Shown piece after piece: positions 7,717-16,733 of a stretch of DNA of 64,000 nucleotides. The stretch's first letter is position 1. Each line of letters begins with the position of its first letter. The DNA comes from an uncultured Actinomycetes bacterium (GTDB taxonomy: Bacteria; Actinomycetota; Actinomycetes; Mycobacteriales; Nakamurellaceae), in contig CALANS010000204.1 in assembly GCA_937926105.1 (NCBI GenBank), positions 11,762-75,761 of the forward strand. The letters run 5' to 3'. The translations under genes and the position numbers were made by a program. The notes beneath the pieces were generated by a model, which was not told where the DNA came from, did not search any database, and saw nothing but the letters and a program-made list of their open reading frames with translations.

Positions 7717-8594
7717 CCACCCTCGCGGCCACGGTCGACACCCCGGCGGCACCGTCTCGCCGGCGGGTCCGCGCCTTCCTCGCCATCCCGCAGGGCCTGG
7801 CGGGATCGATCCTGCTGGTGCTGCTGCTGGCCGTCGTGATCATCGGTCCGTTCGTCGCGCCGTACGGGGAGAATCAGATCGAGGGCGCTCCGCTGCAGGG
7901 CCCGGGCGGCCAGTTCTGGCTGGGCACCGACACCTACGGCCGGGACATCTTCTCTCGGCTGTTGTACGGCGGCGGCTCGGTGATCCTGCTCCCGTTGATC
8001 TCGATCTCGCTGGCCATGCTGGTCGCCGTGGCGATCGGGCTGCTGGCCGGGTACCTCGGCGGCTGGCTGGACTTGATCGTGACCCGGATCATCGATGTCG
8101 CACTGGCGATCCCGTCCTACCTGACCGCGTTGGTCGTGGTCAGCGCGTTCGGCACCAGCGGCACCGTGGTCGTGGTGACGGTCGCGGTGATCTACGCGCC
8201 GTACATCATCCGGGTGTTACGGGCCGCCACCCAGACGATCTCCCCGCGGGAGTTCGTGCTGGCCGCCCGTGCCCGCGGCGAGCGACTCCGGTGGATCCTG
8301 TTCCGGGAAATCCTGCCGAACATCGGCCCGACCCTGTTGGTCGAGATCGCCCTGCGGCTGACCTATGCGGTGATGTTCATCGCCTCGCTGAGCTTCCTCG
8401 GCCTCGGGGTCCAGCCGCCCAGCCCAAACTGGGGAGTGATGGTGGCGGAGAATCGACTGCTGCTGCTGGTGCACCCGGCCGGGGTGATCGTGCCGGCCCT
8501 GATGATCGGTGTGTTGGCGATTGCGGTCAACCTGATCGCGGACGCGCTGACCCAGTTCTTCGGGGACCGGCTGCACGGCCGGTTGATGGTGTGA
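7713..8594 (+). CDS. ABC transporter permease, DppC/OppC type
   Basis: 293 aa from the ATG at 7713, which overlaps the previous stop (ATGA), so the two are translationally coupled. Seen: an N-terminal helix (GSILLVLLLAVVIIGPFVAP), the diagnostic LGTDTYGRDIFSRLLYGG, the coupling loop FVLAARARGERLRWILFREILPN, and FLGLGVQPPSPNWGVM near the end. The length is typical for DppC. The gene is followed after two bases by the fused ATPase. Together they form the membrane channel for the binding protein at 4936. Confidence 0.94.
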   Translation: MTTLAATVDTPAAPSRRRVRAFLAIPQGLAGSILLVLLLAVVIIGPFVAPYGENQIEGAPLQGPGGQFWLGTDTYGRDIFSRLLYGGGSVILLPLISISLAMLVAVAIGLLAGYLGGWLDLIVTRIIDVALAIPSYLTALVVVSAFGTSGTVVVVTVAVIYAPYIIRVLRAATQTISPREFVLAARARGERLRWILFREILPNIGPTLLVEIALRLTYAVMFIASLSFLGLGVQPPSPNWGVMVAENRLLLLVHPAGVIVPALMIGVLAIAVNLIADALTQFFGDRLHGRLMV

Positions 8595-8596
8595 CG

Positions 8597-10462
8597 ATGA
8601 GCGCATCCGTCGACACGCAGCGCGGGGCCGGACTGATTCGCGCCGAGAACCTCTCCATCGCCTACGGTTCTGGCCCGCACGTGACCCAGGTGCTGCACGA
8701 GGTCACCCTCGCCCTGGCGCCCGGCACCATCACCGGGCTGGCCGGCGAGTCGGGGTCCGGGAAGAGCACGCTGGCGCTGGCCCTGATGGGCTACCGGCCC
8801 AGCGGGCAGCAGGTGCTGTCCGGTCGGGTGGATCTGGACGGTTCTCGCGTCACCGGCTCGTCGGTGCGTGCGCTGCACAAGCTGTGGGGCGCCCGGCTGG
8901 CGTACATGCCGCAGGACACCTCCACCTCGCTGAACCCCGCCCTGACCATCGGTGCGCACTTCGTCGAGGTGCTGCGCCGGCGGGGCGGGCGGCGGACCGC
9001 CGCGCAGCGCGCCGCCGGCTGGATGGGCCGGGTGGGCATCCCCGAGCCACGACTGGCACTGCGCCGCTACCCGCACCAGTTCAGCGGCGGCCAGCAGCAG
9101 CGGATCGCGCTGGCGCTCGCGCTGTGCCTGGAGCCCGAGGTGTTGATCCTGGACGAGCCGACCACCGGTCTGGACGTGGTGACCCAGGCCCAGGTCAACC
9201 GGCTGATTGTCGCGCTGGCCCGGGACACCGGGGTCGCGGCGCTGTATGTCAGCCACAACCTGGCCCTGCTGGCGACCGTGTGCGACGACCTTGCCATCAT
9301 GTACGCCGGCCAGATCGTGGAGCACGGCCCGGTGCGCGAGGTCTATCGTGCTCCCCGTCACCCCTATACGTCCGCGCTGATCAGTGCAGTGCCGTCGATC
9401 TCGGCCAGCGCTCCGCCGCGCGGCATTCCGGGGCTGGCCCGGACGTCCGCGGCGACCGGTGAGTGTGGGTTTCTGGACCGCTGCCCGCTGCGGGTGGACG
9501 GCTGCGCCTCCCCGATTCCGCTGGTCGAAGTCTCCGACGGCCACGTCGCCCGGTGCATCCGTACCGCCGAGGTACCGGCACCGGGAGTCCAGGCTGCGCG
9601 GACGGCCGCGGATCGAGAACCGGGCGATCCGAGCGTCCTGATCACCGTCACCGAGCTCACCTGCCAGTTCCAGCGGCGCGGCGGAGGGGCGGCACTGCGC
9701 GCCGTGGACGGGGTTTCAGTGACGGTGACGGCCGGGCGGACGCTCGGCATCGCCGGCGAGAGCGGCAGTGGCAAGTCCACCCTGCTCAAGGCGATGGCCG
9801 GGCTCGTCAGGCCGACCGAGGGCCGGATGTCCTTCCGCGGAACGGATCTGCACGGCCTCGCGGCCGGCCGTCCGCTGGCGGTGCGCAAGGCGATCCAAAT
9901 CGTGTTCCAGAACCCGGACGCCACGCTCAACCCCCGACACACCATCGGGCAGTCGATGGAGCGTCCGCTGCGACTATTCGCACCGCGAACCGGGCGGACG
10001 GAACGGCACCGGCTGATTGTCGAGATGATGCAGCAGGTCCAGCTGTCACCCGTCCTGCTGGAGCGCTACCCCCGCGACCTGTCCGGTGGCCAACGGCAGC
10101 GGGTCGCGATTGCGCGCTCGCTGCTCGCCGAACCAGAGGTGTTGCTCTGCGACGAAGTCACCTCGGCGCTGGACGTCTCGGTGCAGGCTTCGATCATCGA
10201 ATTGCTCATCGGGCTGCGTGACCAGCGCCGGCTGGCCCTGGTGTTCGTCACCCACGATCTGGGGGTGCTGCGCAGCATCGCCGACGATGCGGTCATCATG
10301 CAGAACGGCCAGGTCCGCGAGACCGGCCCGGTGGCGGGGGTACTCGCCCATCCCACCGATCCCTACACCGTCCGGCTGATCGATGCGGTGCCGCACCCGG
10401 AGACGGATCTGCCCGCGGCACCACACCACGGCACCCTCCACGAACCCGCGACCGAGAGTTGA
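8597..10462 (+). CDS. Fused double ABC ATPase (DppD-DppF type)
   Basis: 621 aa with two complete nucleotide-binding domains in one chain. Domain 1 (about 15-330) has Walker A GESGSGKST, signature FSGGQQQR and Walker B ILDEPTTGLD, then the Cys-containing oligopeptide-family C-terminal extension (CGFLDRCPLRVDGC). Domain 2 (about 350-610) has GESGSGKST, LSGGQRQR and LLCDEVTSALD. Both signature motifs look intact, so both sites should be able to bind ATP. In domain 2 the Walker B is followed by Val rather than Pro (DEVTS). The two other Dpp-type importers in this window use separate D and F genes. The start ATG 8597 lies two bases after the permease stop. Confidence 0.93.
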   Translation: MSASVDTQRGAGLIRAENLSIAYGSGPHVTQVLHEVTLALAPGTITGLAGESGSGKSTLALALMGYRPSGQQVLSGRVDLDGSRVTGSSVRALHKLWGARLAYMPQDTSTSLNPALTIGAHFVEVLRRRGGRRTAAQRAAGWMGRVGIPEPRLALRRYPHQFSGGQQQRIALALALCLEPEVLILDEPTTGLDVVTQAQVNRLIVALARDTGVAALYVSHNLALLATVCDDLAIMYAGQIVEHGPVREVYRAPRHPYTSALISAVPSISASAPPRGIPGLARTSAATGECGFLDRCPLRVDGCASPIPLVEVSDGHVARCIRTAEVPAPGVQAARTAADREPGDPSVLITVTELTCQFQRRGGGAALRAVDGVSVTVTAGRTLGIAGESGSGKSTLLKAMAGLVRPTEGRMSFRGTDLHGLAAGRPLAVRKAIQIVFQNPDATLNPRHTIGQSMERPLRLFAPRTGRTERHRLIVEMMQQVQLSPVLLERYPRDLSGGQRQRVAIARSLLAEPEVLLCDEVTSALDVSVQASIIELLIGLRDQRRLALVFVTHDLGVLRSIADDAVIMQNGQVRETGPVAGVLAHPTDPYTVRLIDAVPHPETDLPAAPHHGTLHEPATES

Positions 10463-10466
10463 TTCG

Positions 10467-11456
10467 ATGGCCACAGTCCTGCACCTGGAGTACGTCGGCG
10501 ATCTGGCGCCATACGAGTTTGAGACGTCCGCGTTGAAGGAGGTCGGCGCCACCCTGGACGTCGCGCGCCTGACTGACGGTGACGAGGTCGTCGAGCGTGC
10601 CGCCGAGGCCCGGGTGATCTGGTTGGAGTGGACGCCACACCTGACCAGGGACGTGCTGCAACGGTTGCCCCGCTGCGGTCTGGTGATGCGCTGGGGTGTC
10701 GGCTACGACCAGATCGACGTGGCGGCCGCCACCGAACTGGGCATCGCGGTGGCCAACGCGCCGTCCTACTGCACCGAGGACGTGGCAGAGCATGCGATCG
10801 GGATGCTGCTGGCCGTCTCTCGGCAGATCGCCTTCCGGCATGAGCAGATGCGCGGTGGGCTGTGGCGGGCGGGCAAGGCACCCATCCGGCGCATTCAGGG
10901 CAGCACCGTGGGGGTGGTCGGACTGGGCCGGATCGGCCGGCGGGTGGCGGAACTGGCGGCGGCGCTGGGGGCGCGGGTGCTGGGGACGGACCCGATCGCG
11001 CCCGCACCGCCCGGAGTGCAGGCGGTCGACCTGCCCACCCTGCTGGCCGAGTCGGATTTCGTCTCCCTGCACGTGCCGATGTCCGCCGAGAATCACTACC
11101 TCATCGACGTCGACACCATCGCCAGGATGAAGTCCGGCGCTGTACTGGTGAACACCAGCCGCGGCGGCGTCGTCAGCCAACATGCGCTGATCGACGCCTT
11201 GAGCACCGGCGCGCTCGGCGGGGCAGCGCTGGACGTGTTCGAAGCCGAGCCGTTGCCGCCCGACTCGCCGTTGCGATCGGTGCCGAACCTGGTGCTGACC
11301 TGCCACGAGGGGGCGAATTCGGAGAGTAGCCTGACCGATCTCAGACGGGAGATCTGCTCGGCGACCACCTCGTGGCTGACCACCGGCTGGGCGGATTCCA
11401 TCGTCAACCCGGAGATTCGGACCCTCGGCACCGAGCGAGGCCGCCATGTCGACTGA
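10467..11456 (+). CDS. D-isomer-specific 2-hydroxyacid dehydrogenase (C-terminal dehydrogenase-like)
   Basis: 329 aa from ATG 10467, 4 bases after the ATPase stop. NAD(P)-dependent interconversion of a 2-keto acid and a D-2-hydroxyacid. Seen: MRWGVGYDQIDV near 75, the Rossmann motif GVVGLGRIGRRVAE near 150-163, the catalytic Arg in VNTSRGGVVSQHAL near 230, Glu in DVFEAEPLPPDSPL, and His in LTCHEGANSESS. It resembles the SerA/CtBP branch rather than formate dehydrogenase. It lies within the importer operon and overlaps the next gene by 11 bases. It may reduce the keto acid released by the upstream dehydratase, but the substrate is not known. Confidence 0.9.
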   Translation: MATVLHLEYVGDLAPYEFETSALKEVGATLDVARLTDGDEVVERAAEARVIWLEWTPHLTRDVLQRLPRCGLVMRWGVGYDQIDVAAATELGIAVANAPSYCTEDVAEHAIGMLLAVSRQIAFRHEQMRGGLWRAGKAPIRRIQGSTVGVVGLGRIGRRVAELAAALGARVLGTDPIAPAPPGVQAVDLPTLLAESDFVSLHVPMSAENHYLIDVDTIARMKSGAVLVNTSRGGVVSQHALIDALSTGALGGAALDVFEAEPLPPDSPLRSVPNLVLTCHEGANSESSLTDLRREICSATTSWLTTGWADSIVNPEIRTLGTERGRHVD

Positions 11457-12585
11457 CGTCCGCAGGGCGATGGCCCGAGACGGCGGCATCGTGCTGGTCG
11501 ACGAGCCGTTGCCGGAAGTGGGGCCCGGCGACGTCCGGGTGCGCAGCGCCTTCTCGGTGATCAGCCCCGGCACCGAGCGGTCCATCATCCGTGCCACCCG
11601 GATATCGCCGGCCGCGGCGCACGAGTACCCGCATCCGGAGTTCGTCTGGCCGCGCCTGCGATCGGCGGCGGTCGACGGACAGCAGCGCCGGCCACGGATG
11701 CCGCCGGACCATGCGGCCTCGCTGGGATACAGCGTGGCCGGTGTGGTGGCGCAGGTGGGCTCGGCCGTCACCGATCTGCGACCCGGGGACGCCGTCGCGT
11801 GCAGCGGCAGCCAGTGCGCCTATCACGCCGAACAGGTCGTGGTGCCTCGGAATCTGACGGTGCGCGTCCCGCAAGGTGTGTCGCTGCGGGACGCCGCGCA
11901 CGTGACGTTGGGGACCATCGCCATCGAGGCGCTGCGCCGCACTCGCTGCACCGTCGGCGAGACGGTGGTGCTGTTGGGTGCCGGGATGCTCGGCCTGCTG
12001 CTCACCCAGATCGCCGCCGCCGCAGGCATCTATCCCGTCGCGCTGGACACCAATACCGATCGACTGTCGTTGGCCGGGAGATTCGGTGCGGTGCTGGGTG
12101 TCCCGGCCGCGGACGATGCCGGGGTGGCGGCCATCCGAGAGGTGACGGACGGGTTCGGCGCGGACGCGGTGATCGTGGCGGCGGCGGACCCGGGCAGCGT
12201 GCTGATCAATTTCGCATTCGACGCCCTGCGCCCCGGTGGGCGGGTGGTCGCCCTGGGGGATTTCGGCATGACCATCGATCGAGCGAAGTTCTTCCGCGCC
12301 CAGGCGACCTTCGTACCCTCGATCGCGTACGGGCCGGGTCGGTACGACCCGGTGTACGAGGAGAACAACGTCGATCTGCCGATCAACGCGGTGCGGTGGA
12401 CCGAGAACCGAAACATGGCACACTTCCTGCGGATGCTCGGTGAGCGACGCATCGATCTGGAACCATTCCATCCGGTCGAGGTGCCGTTCGACCGGGCGCC
12501 GGAGGCCTACCAACAGCTGTTGGGACCGGACTCCCCGCTGACCGGAGTCATGCGGTATCCGGCGGCGCAGGAGATCCAGCGGTGA
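11446..12585 (+). CDS. Medium-chain dehydrogenase, like the first half of bi-domain oxidoreductases
   Basis: 379 aa from ATG 11446, overlapping the previous gene. It is an MDR-superfamily NAD(P) oxidoreductase: VISPGTERSII near 45, YSVAGVVAQVG near 95-105, the cofactor motif VLLGAGMLGLLLTQIAAAAG near 170, and a C-terminal WTENRNMAHFLRML. The SPGTER and WTENRNM blocks are those of the N-terminal half of the actinobacterial bi-domain oxidoreductases. Those proteins normally carry a Gfo/Idh/MocA half after it; this one ends before that half. The catalytic zinc cysteine at the expected place is not obvious, so zinc use is uncertain. It closes the + strand operon that begins at 3705. Confidence 0.82.
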   Translation: MSTDVRRAMARDGGIVLVDEPLPEVGPGDVRVRSAFSVISPGTERSIIRATRISPAAAHEYPHPEFVWPRLRSAAVDGQQRRPRMPPDHAASLGYSVAGVVAQVGSAVTDLRPGDAVACSGSQCAYHAEQVVVPRNLTVRVPQGVSLRDAAHVTLGTIAIEALRRTRCTVGETVVLLGAGMLGLLLTQIAAAAGIYPVALDTNTDRLSLAGRFGAVLGVPAADDAGVAAIREVTDGFGADAVIVAAADPGSVLINFAFDALRPGGRVVALGDFGMTIDRAKFFRAQATFVPSIAYGPGRYDPVYEENNVDLPINAVRWTENRNMAHFLRMLGERRIDLEPFHPVEVPFDRAPEAYQQLLGPDSPLTGVMRYPAAQEIQR

Positions 12586-12587
12586 CG

Positions 12588-12634
12588 GGTGACGGTGCCG
12601 TGACCGTGACGGCCACGCGCAGGTGACGGTGCCG
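12588..12634. repeat. 13-bp direct repeat in operon-end spacer
   Basis: GGTGACGGTGCCG occurs at 12588-12600 and again at 12622-12634, covering nearly the whole gap between the convergent dehydrogenase and galactokinase genes. No clear hairpin with a T-run is present. Confidence 0.6.
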
Positions 12635-12643
12635 GGAGGCCGA

Positions 12644-13792
12644 TCAGCGATCCCGGAAGGCACCATCGGCCGGGGCCACCGCGCGCAGGTCGGGAGTCGG
12701 AATGCCGTAGCTCGCCGCCGCGGCGGCGACGGCATCTCCGACCTCCGGCACCCGATCGGCGGGCACCAGGGCGATCACCGAGCCGCCGAATCCGCCACCC
12801 ACCATGCGCGCGCCGAGCGCGCCGGCCCGCTGCGCGGCCTCGGCGGCCACGTCCAGTTCCAGGCACGACACCTGGAAGTCGTCCCGCAGCGACGCATGGC
12901 AGGCCGACAACTCCGGGCCGACCTCGGCGAGCCGCCCGGCACGCAGCAGTCGCACCACGCGGCGTACCCGCTCGTTCTCGGTGACCACGTGCCGCACCCG
13001 GCGGCGCAACGTCGCGTCGGTCAGTCGGCCGAGCGCGCGGTCCAGGTCGGTCGGACCGAGCTGCGACAGGAACTCGACACCCAGTGCGCGGGCGGCGGTC
13101 TCGCACTCTGCGCGGCGCTGCGCGTACTCGCCGTCGGCCAGCGAGTGATGGACCCGGGTGTTGATCACCAGCGCCCGCAGCCCCCGTCCGGCCGGGTCGA
13201 ACGGGACCTGCTCGATGCGATCTGCCCGCACATCGAAGAACAGCGCGTGCCCGGCGGTGGTCGCGGCGGCGGCCATCTGGTCCATCAGCCCGCACGGGAC
13301 CCCGACGAAGTCGTTCTCCCCCCGCTGCGCCGCCCGGGCGATGTCTTCGGGCGACAGGCCCAGGTTCAAGAACTCCGAGACCGCCAGTCCCACGGCGCAT
13401 TCCACCGCGGCCGAGGAGGACAGCCCGGCCCCGGAGGGCACCGCTGAGTCCAGCGCCACATCCAGCGGCGGGATGTCGTGTCCGGCCTCGCGCAGCGACC
13501 ACAGCACCCCCAGCGGATAGGCCTGCCAGCCGCGCGCCGCGTCAGCGCCGGGGCGCAGCTCGTCCTGTTCCGCGGTGATCACCTCGGCGTGCCGCTGGGC
13601 CGACGTGATCCGGAACCCGGCCGTGTCGCCCGGCCCGATGGCCACCGCCGCGCGGGAGTCGATGGCGAACGGAAGCACCAGCCCGCCGTTGTAATCGGTG
13701 TGCTCGCCGATTAGATTGACCCGCCCCGGTGCCGACCACACGCCCGCGGGCCGGGTTCCGAACCGGGAGTAGAACAGCGCCGCTGCGGTCAC
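12644..13792 (-). CDS. galK: Galactokinase
   Basis: 382 aa, the normal length. It phosphorylates alpha-D-galactose at C1 with ATP, the first step of the Leloir pathway, in the cytoplasm. Seen: the galactokinase signature GRVNLIGEHTDYNGG near 24-38, the GHMP ATP-binding motif VPSGAGLSSSAA near 123-134, catalytic Asp in GVPCGLMDQMAA, and the C-terminal GGGFGGSVIAL motif. The start is GTG 13792; no strong ribosome-binding site is visible, which suits translation coupled to galE, whose stop is 28 bases upstream. Last gene of the deoR-galT-galE-galK operon. Confidence 0.96.
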   Translation of the reverse strand: MTAAALFYSRFGTRPAGVWSAPGRVNLIGEHTDYNGGLVLPFAIDSRAAVAIGPGDTAGFRITSAQRHAEVITAEQDELRPGADAARGWQAYPLGVLWSLREAGHDIPPLDVALDSAVPSGAGLSSSAAVECAVGLAVSEFLNLGLSPEDIARAAQRGENDFVGVPCGLMDQMAAAATTAGHALFFDVRADRIEQVPFDPAGRGLRALVINTRVHHSLADGEYAQRRAECETAARALGVEFLSQLGPTDLDRALGRLTDATLRRRVRHVVTENERVRRVVRLLRAGRLAEVGPELSACHASLRDDFQVSCLELDVAAEAAQRAGALGARMVGGGFGGSVIALVPADRVPEVGDAVAAAAASYGIPTPDLRAVAPADGAFRDR

Positions 13793-13820
13793 CGGTCACC
13801 CGCCGGCGTGCGGTGGCCGC

Positions 13821-14768
13821 TCATCTCCCGGCGAATTCCCAGGCGTCGCGCACCATGTCGGCCAGGCCCAGCTCCGGCCGCCAGCCCAGCTCCGCGGCGG
13901 CGCGGTCCGCGGACGCGACCAGCCGCACCGGATCACCGGCGCGCCGCGGCCCCACGGAGGCGGGCACCGGCGTGCCCGTCACCTGCTCGATGGTTCCCAG
14001 CACCTGCCGGACGGAAAACCCGTCACCACTGCCCAGGTTGCAGATCAGATGCCGGCCTGCCGCGGCGGCGCCGAGCGCCAGCACGTGGGCCCGGGCCAGA
14101 TCCGTCACGTGCACGTAGTCGCGGATCGGGGTGCCGTCGGGGGTGGGCCAGTCGTCACCAAAGATGGTCAGGGGACCGCGCCGGCCGGCGGCCGCGTCCA
14201 GCGCCAGCGGGATCAGGTGGGTCTCGGTGCCGTGCCGCTCCCCGGCGCCCCAGGCCGCGCCGGCGACGTTGAAGTAGCGCAGGCTCACCGCCCCCAGCCC
14301 CGTGGCCGCGCATTCCCCGGTGAGCATCATGTCCACGGCGAGCTTGCTGGCACCGTAGGGGTTGGTAGGCCGCGGCGGCACGTCCTCGGTGATGGGCATC
14401 GCCTCCGGTTCGCCGTACACGGCGGCGGTGGAGGAGAACACCAGCCGGGGCACATGATGCTCGGCGACGGCGTCCAGCAGCGCGCGGGTGCCACACACGT
14501 TGGTGCGCCAATACATCGCCGGGTTGGTGCCGGATTCGCCCACCAGCGACTTGGCGGCGAAGTGCAGCACCGCATCGAAGCTGCCACGGGAGAGCACGTC
14601 ACCGGCGGCGCCGATGTCCGCGCGGACCAGTTCCACCCCGTCCGGGACGGCGTCCGCGTGGCCGGTGGAGCAGTCGTCCAGCACGACGACCCGGTGCCCC
14701 TCGGAGCGCAACAGGCGGGTGACGACCGAGCCGATGTAGCCGGCGCCGCCGGCCACTAGCACCGTCAT
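13821..14768 (-). CDS. galE: UDP-glucose 4-epimerase
   Basis: 315 aa from ATG 14768, where the Rossmann start MTVLVAGGAGYIGS begins; the frame is open upstream but has no homology there. It interconverts UDP-galactose and UDP-glucose with bound NAD. Seen: GGAGYIG at 7-13, FAAKSLVGES, SSTAAVYGEP, the catalytic YGASK (Tyr/Lys), RYFNVAGA, and the RDYVHVTDLARAH motif typical of GalE. It lies between galT and galK on the same strand, 41 bases after galT. Confidence 0.96.
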   Translation of the reverse strand: MTVLVAGGAGYIGSVVTRLLRSEGHRVVVLDDCSTGHADAVPDGVELVRADIGAAGDVLSRGSFDAVLHFAAKSLVGESGTNPAMYWRTNVCGTRALLDAVAEHHVPRLVFSSTAAVYGEPEAMPITEDVPPRPTNPYGASKLAVDMMLTGECAATGLGAVSLRYFNVAGAAWGAGERHGTETHLIPLALDAAAGRRGPLTIFGDDWPTPDGTPIRDYVHVTDLARAHVLALGAAAAGRHLICNLGSGDGFSVRQVLGTIEQVTGTPVPASVGPRRAGDPVRLVASADRAAAELGWRPELGLADMVRDAWEFAGR

Positions 14769-14809
14769 CGCCTCGCGCGCCGCAGCGTCGGCCTGGTCCG
14801 CCGGATCAG

Positions 14810-15895
14810 TCACACCGTCACCTCTCGCAGTCGCTGAGCGGCCGCCTCCGGAGCAATGTCGTTGACGAAGGCGCCCATCGCCGACTCCGATCCTGCCAGG
14901 TACTTGATCTTCCCACGGGCGCGCCGGATCGAGAACAACCGCAGGTGCAGCCAGAAGTCCGCCCGGCCGGTGCGCACCGGCGCCTGATGCCAGGCCGTGA
15001 TGGACGGCAGCGTGTCGTCGAACACCCCCTCCATCCGGCGCAGCACCTCCCGGTAGACCGGCACGAACGCCGCGCGCTGCACGTCGTCCAGCGCCGGCAG
15101 GTCGGGCGCCCGCCGGCGGGGATAGAGGTGCACCTCGATCGGCCAGCGCGCCGCGAACGGCACGAACGCGATCCATTGCTCGTTGCCCGCGACCACCCGT
15201 GGACCGGTCGACTCGCGCTGCAACAGGTCGCCGAACAGGTTGCTACCGTGCGAGTGTCGGTGCCGCGCGACCTGCGCCAGCATGTGCGTGGTGACGGGCG
15301 TGACGAACGGGTAGCCGTAGATTTGGCCGTGCGGATGCTCCAACGTCACCCCGATCTCCAGGCCGCGATTCTCGAAGCAGAACACCTGCTCGATCCCGGG
15401 AAGGGCGCCCAGTTCGCGGGTGCGGTCGGTCCACACCTCCAGCACCGTGCGGATGCGGGACTCCGGCAGCATCGACATGCTGGCCCGGTGGTCGGCGGTG
15501 AAGCACACCACCTCGCAGCGCCCGGTGCCGGGCTGCGGCTGGAACGGGTCCAGCGCCCGGGTGGCCGGCCCGGACCCGGCGAAGGAGGGGAATCGGTTCT
15601 CGAAGACCACCACGTCGTAATCCGGTGACGGGATCTCGGTCAGCTTCTCGGGGGTGGACGGGCACAACGGGCAGGCATCGGCCGGCGGCCGGTAGGTGCG
15701 GGTCTGGCGGTGGCTGGCGATGCTGACCCATTCCCCGGCGAGCTCGTCCAGACGGGTCTGCGAGGTGTGCTGTACCGGCGGGAGGTCCCGGCTGTCGTGC
15801 AGCACCCGGACCCGGTCCGGCCGCTCGTCGAAGTAGATCAATTCGCGGCCATCGGCGAGAGAGGTCGCTCGCCGATGCAGCAGGCCGTCGGTCAT
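14810..15895 (-). CDS. galT: Galactose-1-phosphate uridylyltransferase
   Basis: 361 aa from ATG 15895 (an open frame continues upstream but the family match starts at MTDGLLHRRATSLADGRELIYFDE). It transfers UMP from UDP-glucose to galactose-1-phosphate through a uridylylated histidine. Seen: the catalytic EHPHGQIYGYPF motif with His-Pro-His, the structural zinc cysteines in ADACPLCPS, FENRFPSF and the later RSHGSNLFGD and IEVHLYPRR blocks. It starts 19 bases after the DeoR regulator stop and precedes galE. Confidence 0.96.
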   Translation of the reverse strand: MTDGLLHRRATSLADGRELIYFDERPDRVRVLHDSRDLPPVQHTSQTRLDELAGEWVSIASHRQTRTYRPPADACPLCPSTPEKLTEIPSPDYDVVVFENRFPSFAGSGPATRALDPFQPQPGTGRCEVVCFTADHRASMSMLPESRIRTVLEVWTDRTRELGALPGIEQVFCFENRGLEIGVTLEHPHGQIYGYPFVTPVTTHMLAQVARHRHSHGSNLFGDLLQRESTGPRVVAGNEQWIAFVPFAARWPIEVHLYPRRRAPDLPALDDVQRAAFVPVYREVLRRMEGVFDDTLPSITAWHQAPVRTGRADFWLHLRLFSIRRARGKIKYLAGSESAMGAFVNDIAPEAAAQRLREVTV

Positions 15896-15914
15896 GCAGC
15901 GCCCCCGTGGCCGA

Positions 15915-16733
15915 TCACGCCCGCCACGCCCGCTTCGGCTCGGAGTCTTCCGCGAGGATGACCTGGCCGACGGCATCGCGTACCGCCGCCTGCGCGATCG
16001 GGTCCAGATCGGTATCGGTCACCAGCACGTCGACATCGCGGAGTTCGGCGAACGACGACAGCCCCACGACGCCCCACTTGGTGTGGTCGGCGACCACGAC
16101 CACCTTGTGCGCCGAGTGGATGAACTGCCGATTTGTCTCCGACTCGGCCAGGTTGGGGGTCGTCAGGCCAGCATCCGCGTCCATGCCGTGACATCCGATG
16201 AACAGCATGTCGACATGCAGCGAGCGGATGGCACGCTCGGCCACCGGCCCGACCAGCGCGTCCGACGGGGTGCGCACCCCACCGGTGAGGACCACCGTGC
16301 GGCGGCCGGTGGTATCGGAGCTGAGCAGGTCGGCGATGCGCATCGAATTGGTCACGACGGTGAGATCCGGAATGGCGAGTAGGTGATTGGCCAGCGACCA
16401 GGTGGTCGTGCCCGCCGAGAGCGCGATGGCGCTGCCCGGCTTGGCCAGCGCGGCCGCGGCCTGTGCGATGGCGGCCTTCTCGGACAGCTCGCGGGAGGAC
16501 TTGACCTCGAAACTGGGCTCGTCACTGGTGGGGTTGTCCCGCAGGGTGGCGCCACCGTGCACCTTTTCGATCAGGCCCTGCCCGGCCAGCACATCCAGAT
16601 CGCGGCGCACCGTCATGTCGGAGACCTGCAGCATGACCGTCAGGTCGTGCACCCGTGCCGCCCGGTCCGTGCGCAGGCGTTCCAGGATCAGTTCCTGACG
16701 CTGCCGGGCCAGAATGGGTTTCTCGTGCCCCAC
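15915..16733 (-). CDS. DeoR-family transcriptional regulator of the galactose operon
   Basis: 272 aa from GTG 16733; GGGAGG lies 7 bases upstream, whereas ATGs further up (16784, 16841) lack a site and add a non-family tail. An N-terminal DeoR winged HTH (RQRQELILERLRTDRAARVHDLTVMLQVSDMTVRRDLDVLAGQGLIEKVHGGA, about 7-60) is followed by the DeoRC sugar-phosphate sensor with SAGTTTWSLANHL and VVVVADHTKWG. Relatives are repressors released by phosphorylated sugars. As the first gene of the operon with galT, galE and galK, it is probably an autoregulated repressor responding to galactose or galactose-1-phosphate. Confidence 0.92.
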   Translation of the reverse strand: MGHEKPILARQRQELILERLRTDRAARVHDLTVMLQVSDMTVRRDLDVLAGQGLIEKVHGGATLRDNPTSDEPSFEVKSSRELSEKAAIAQAAAALAKPGSAIALSAGTTTWSLANHLLAIPDLTVVTNSMRIADLLSSDTTGRRTVVLTGGVRTPSDALVGPVAERAIRSLHVDMLFIGCHGMDADAGLTTPNLAESETNRQFIHSAHKVVVVADHTKWGVVGLSSFAELRDVDVLVTDTDLDPIAQAAVRDAVGQVILAEDSEPKRAWRA

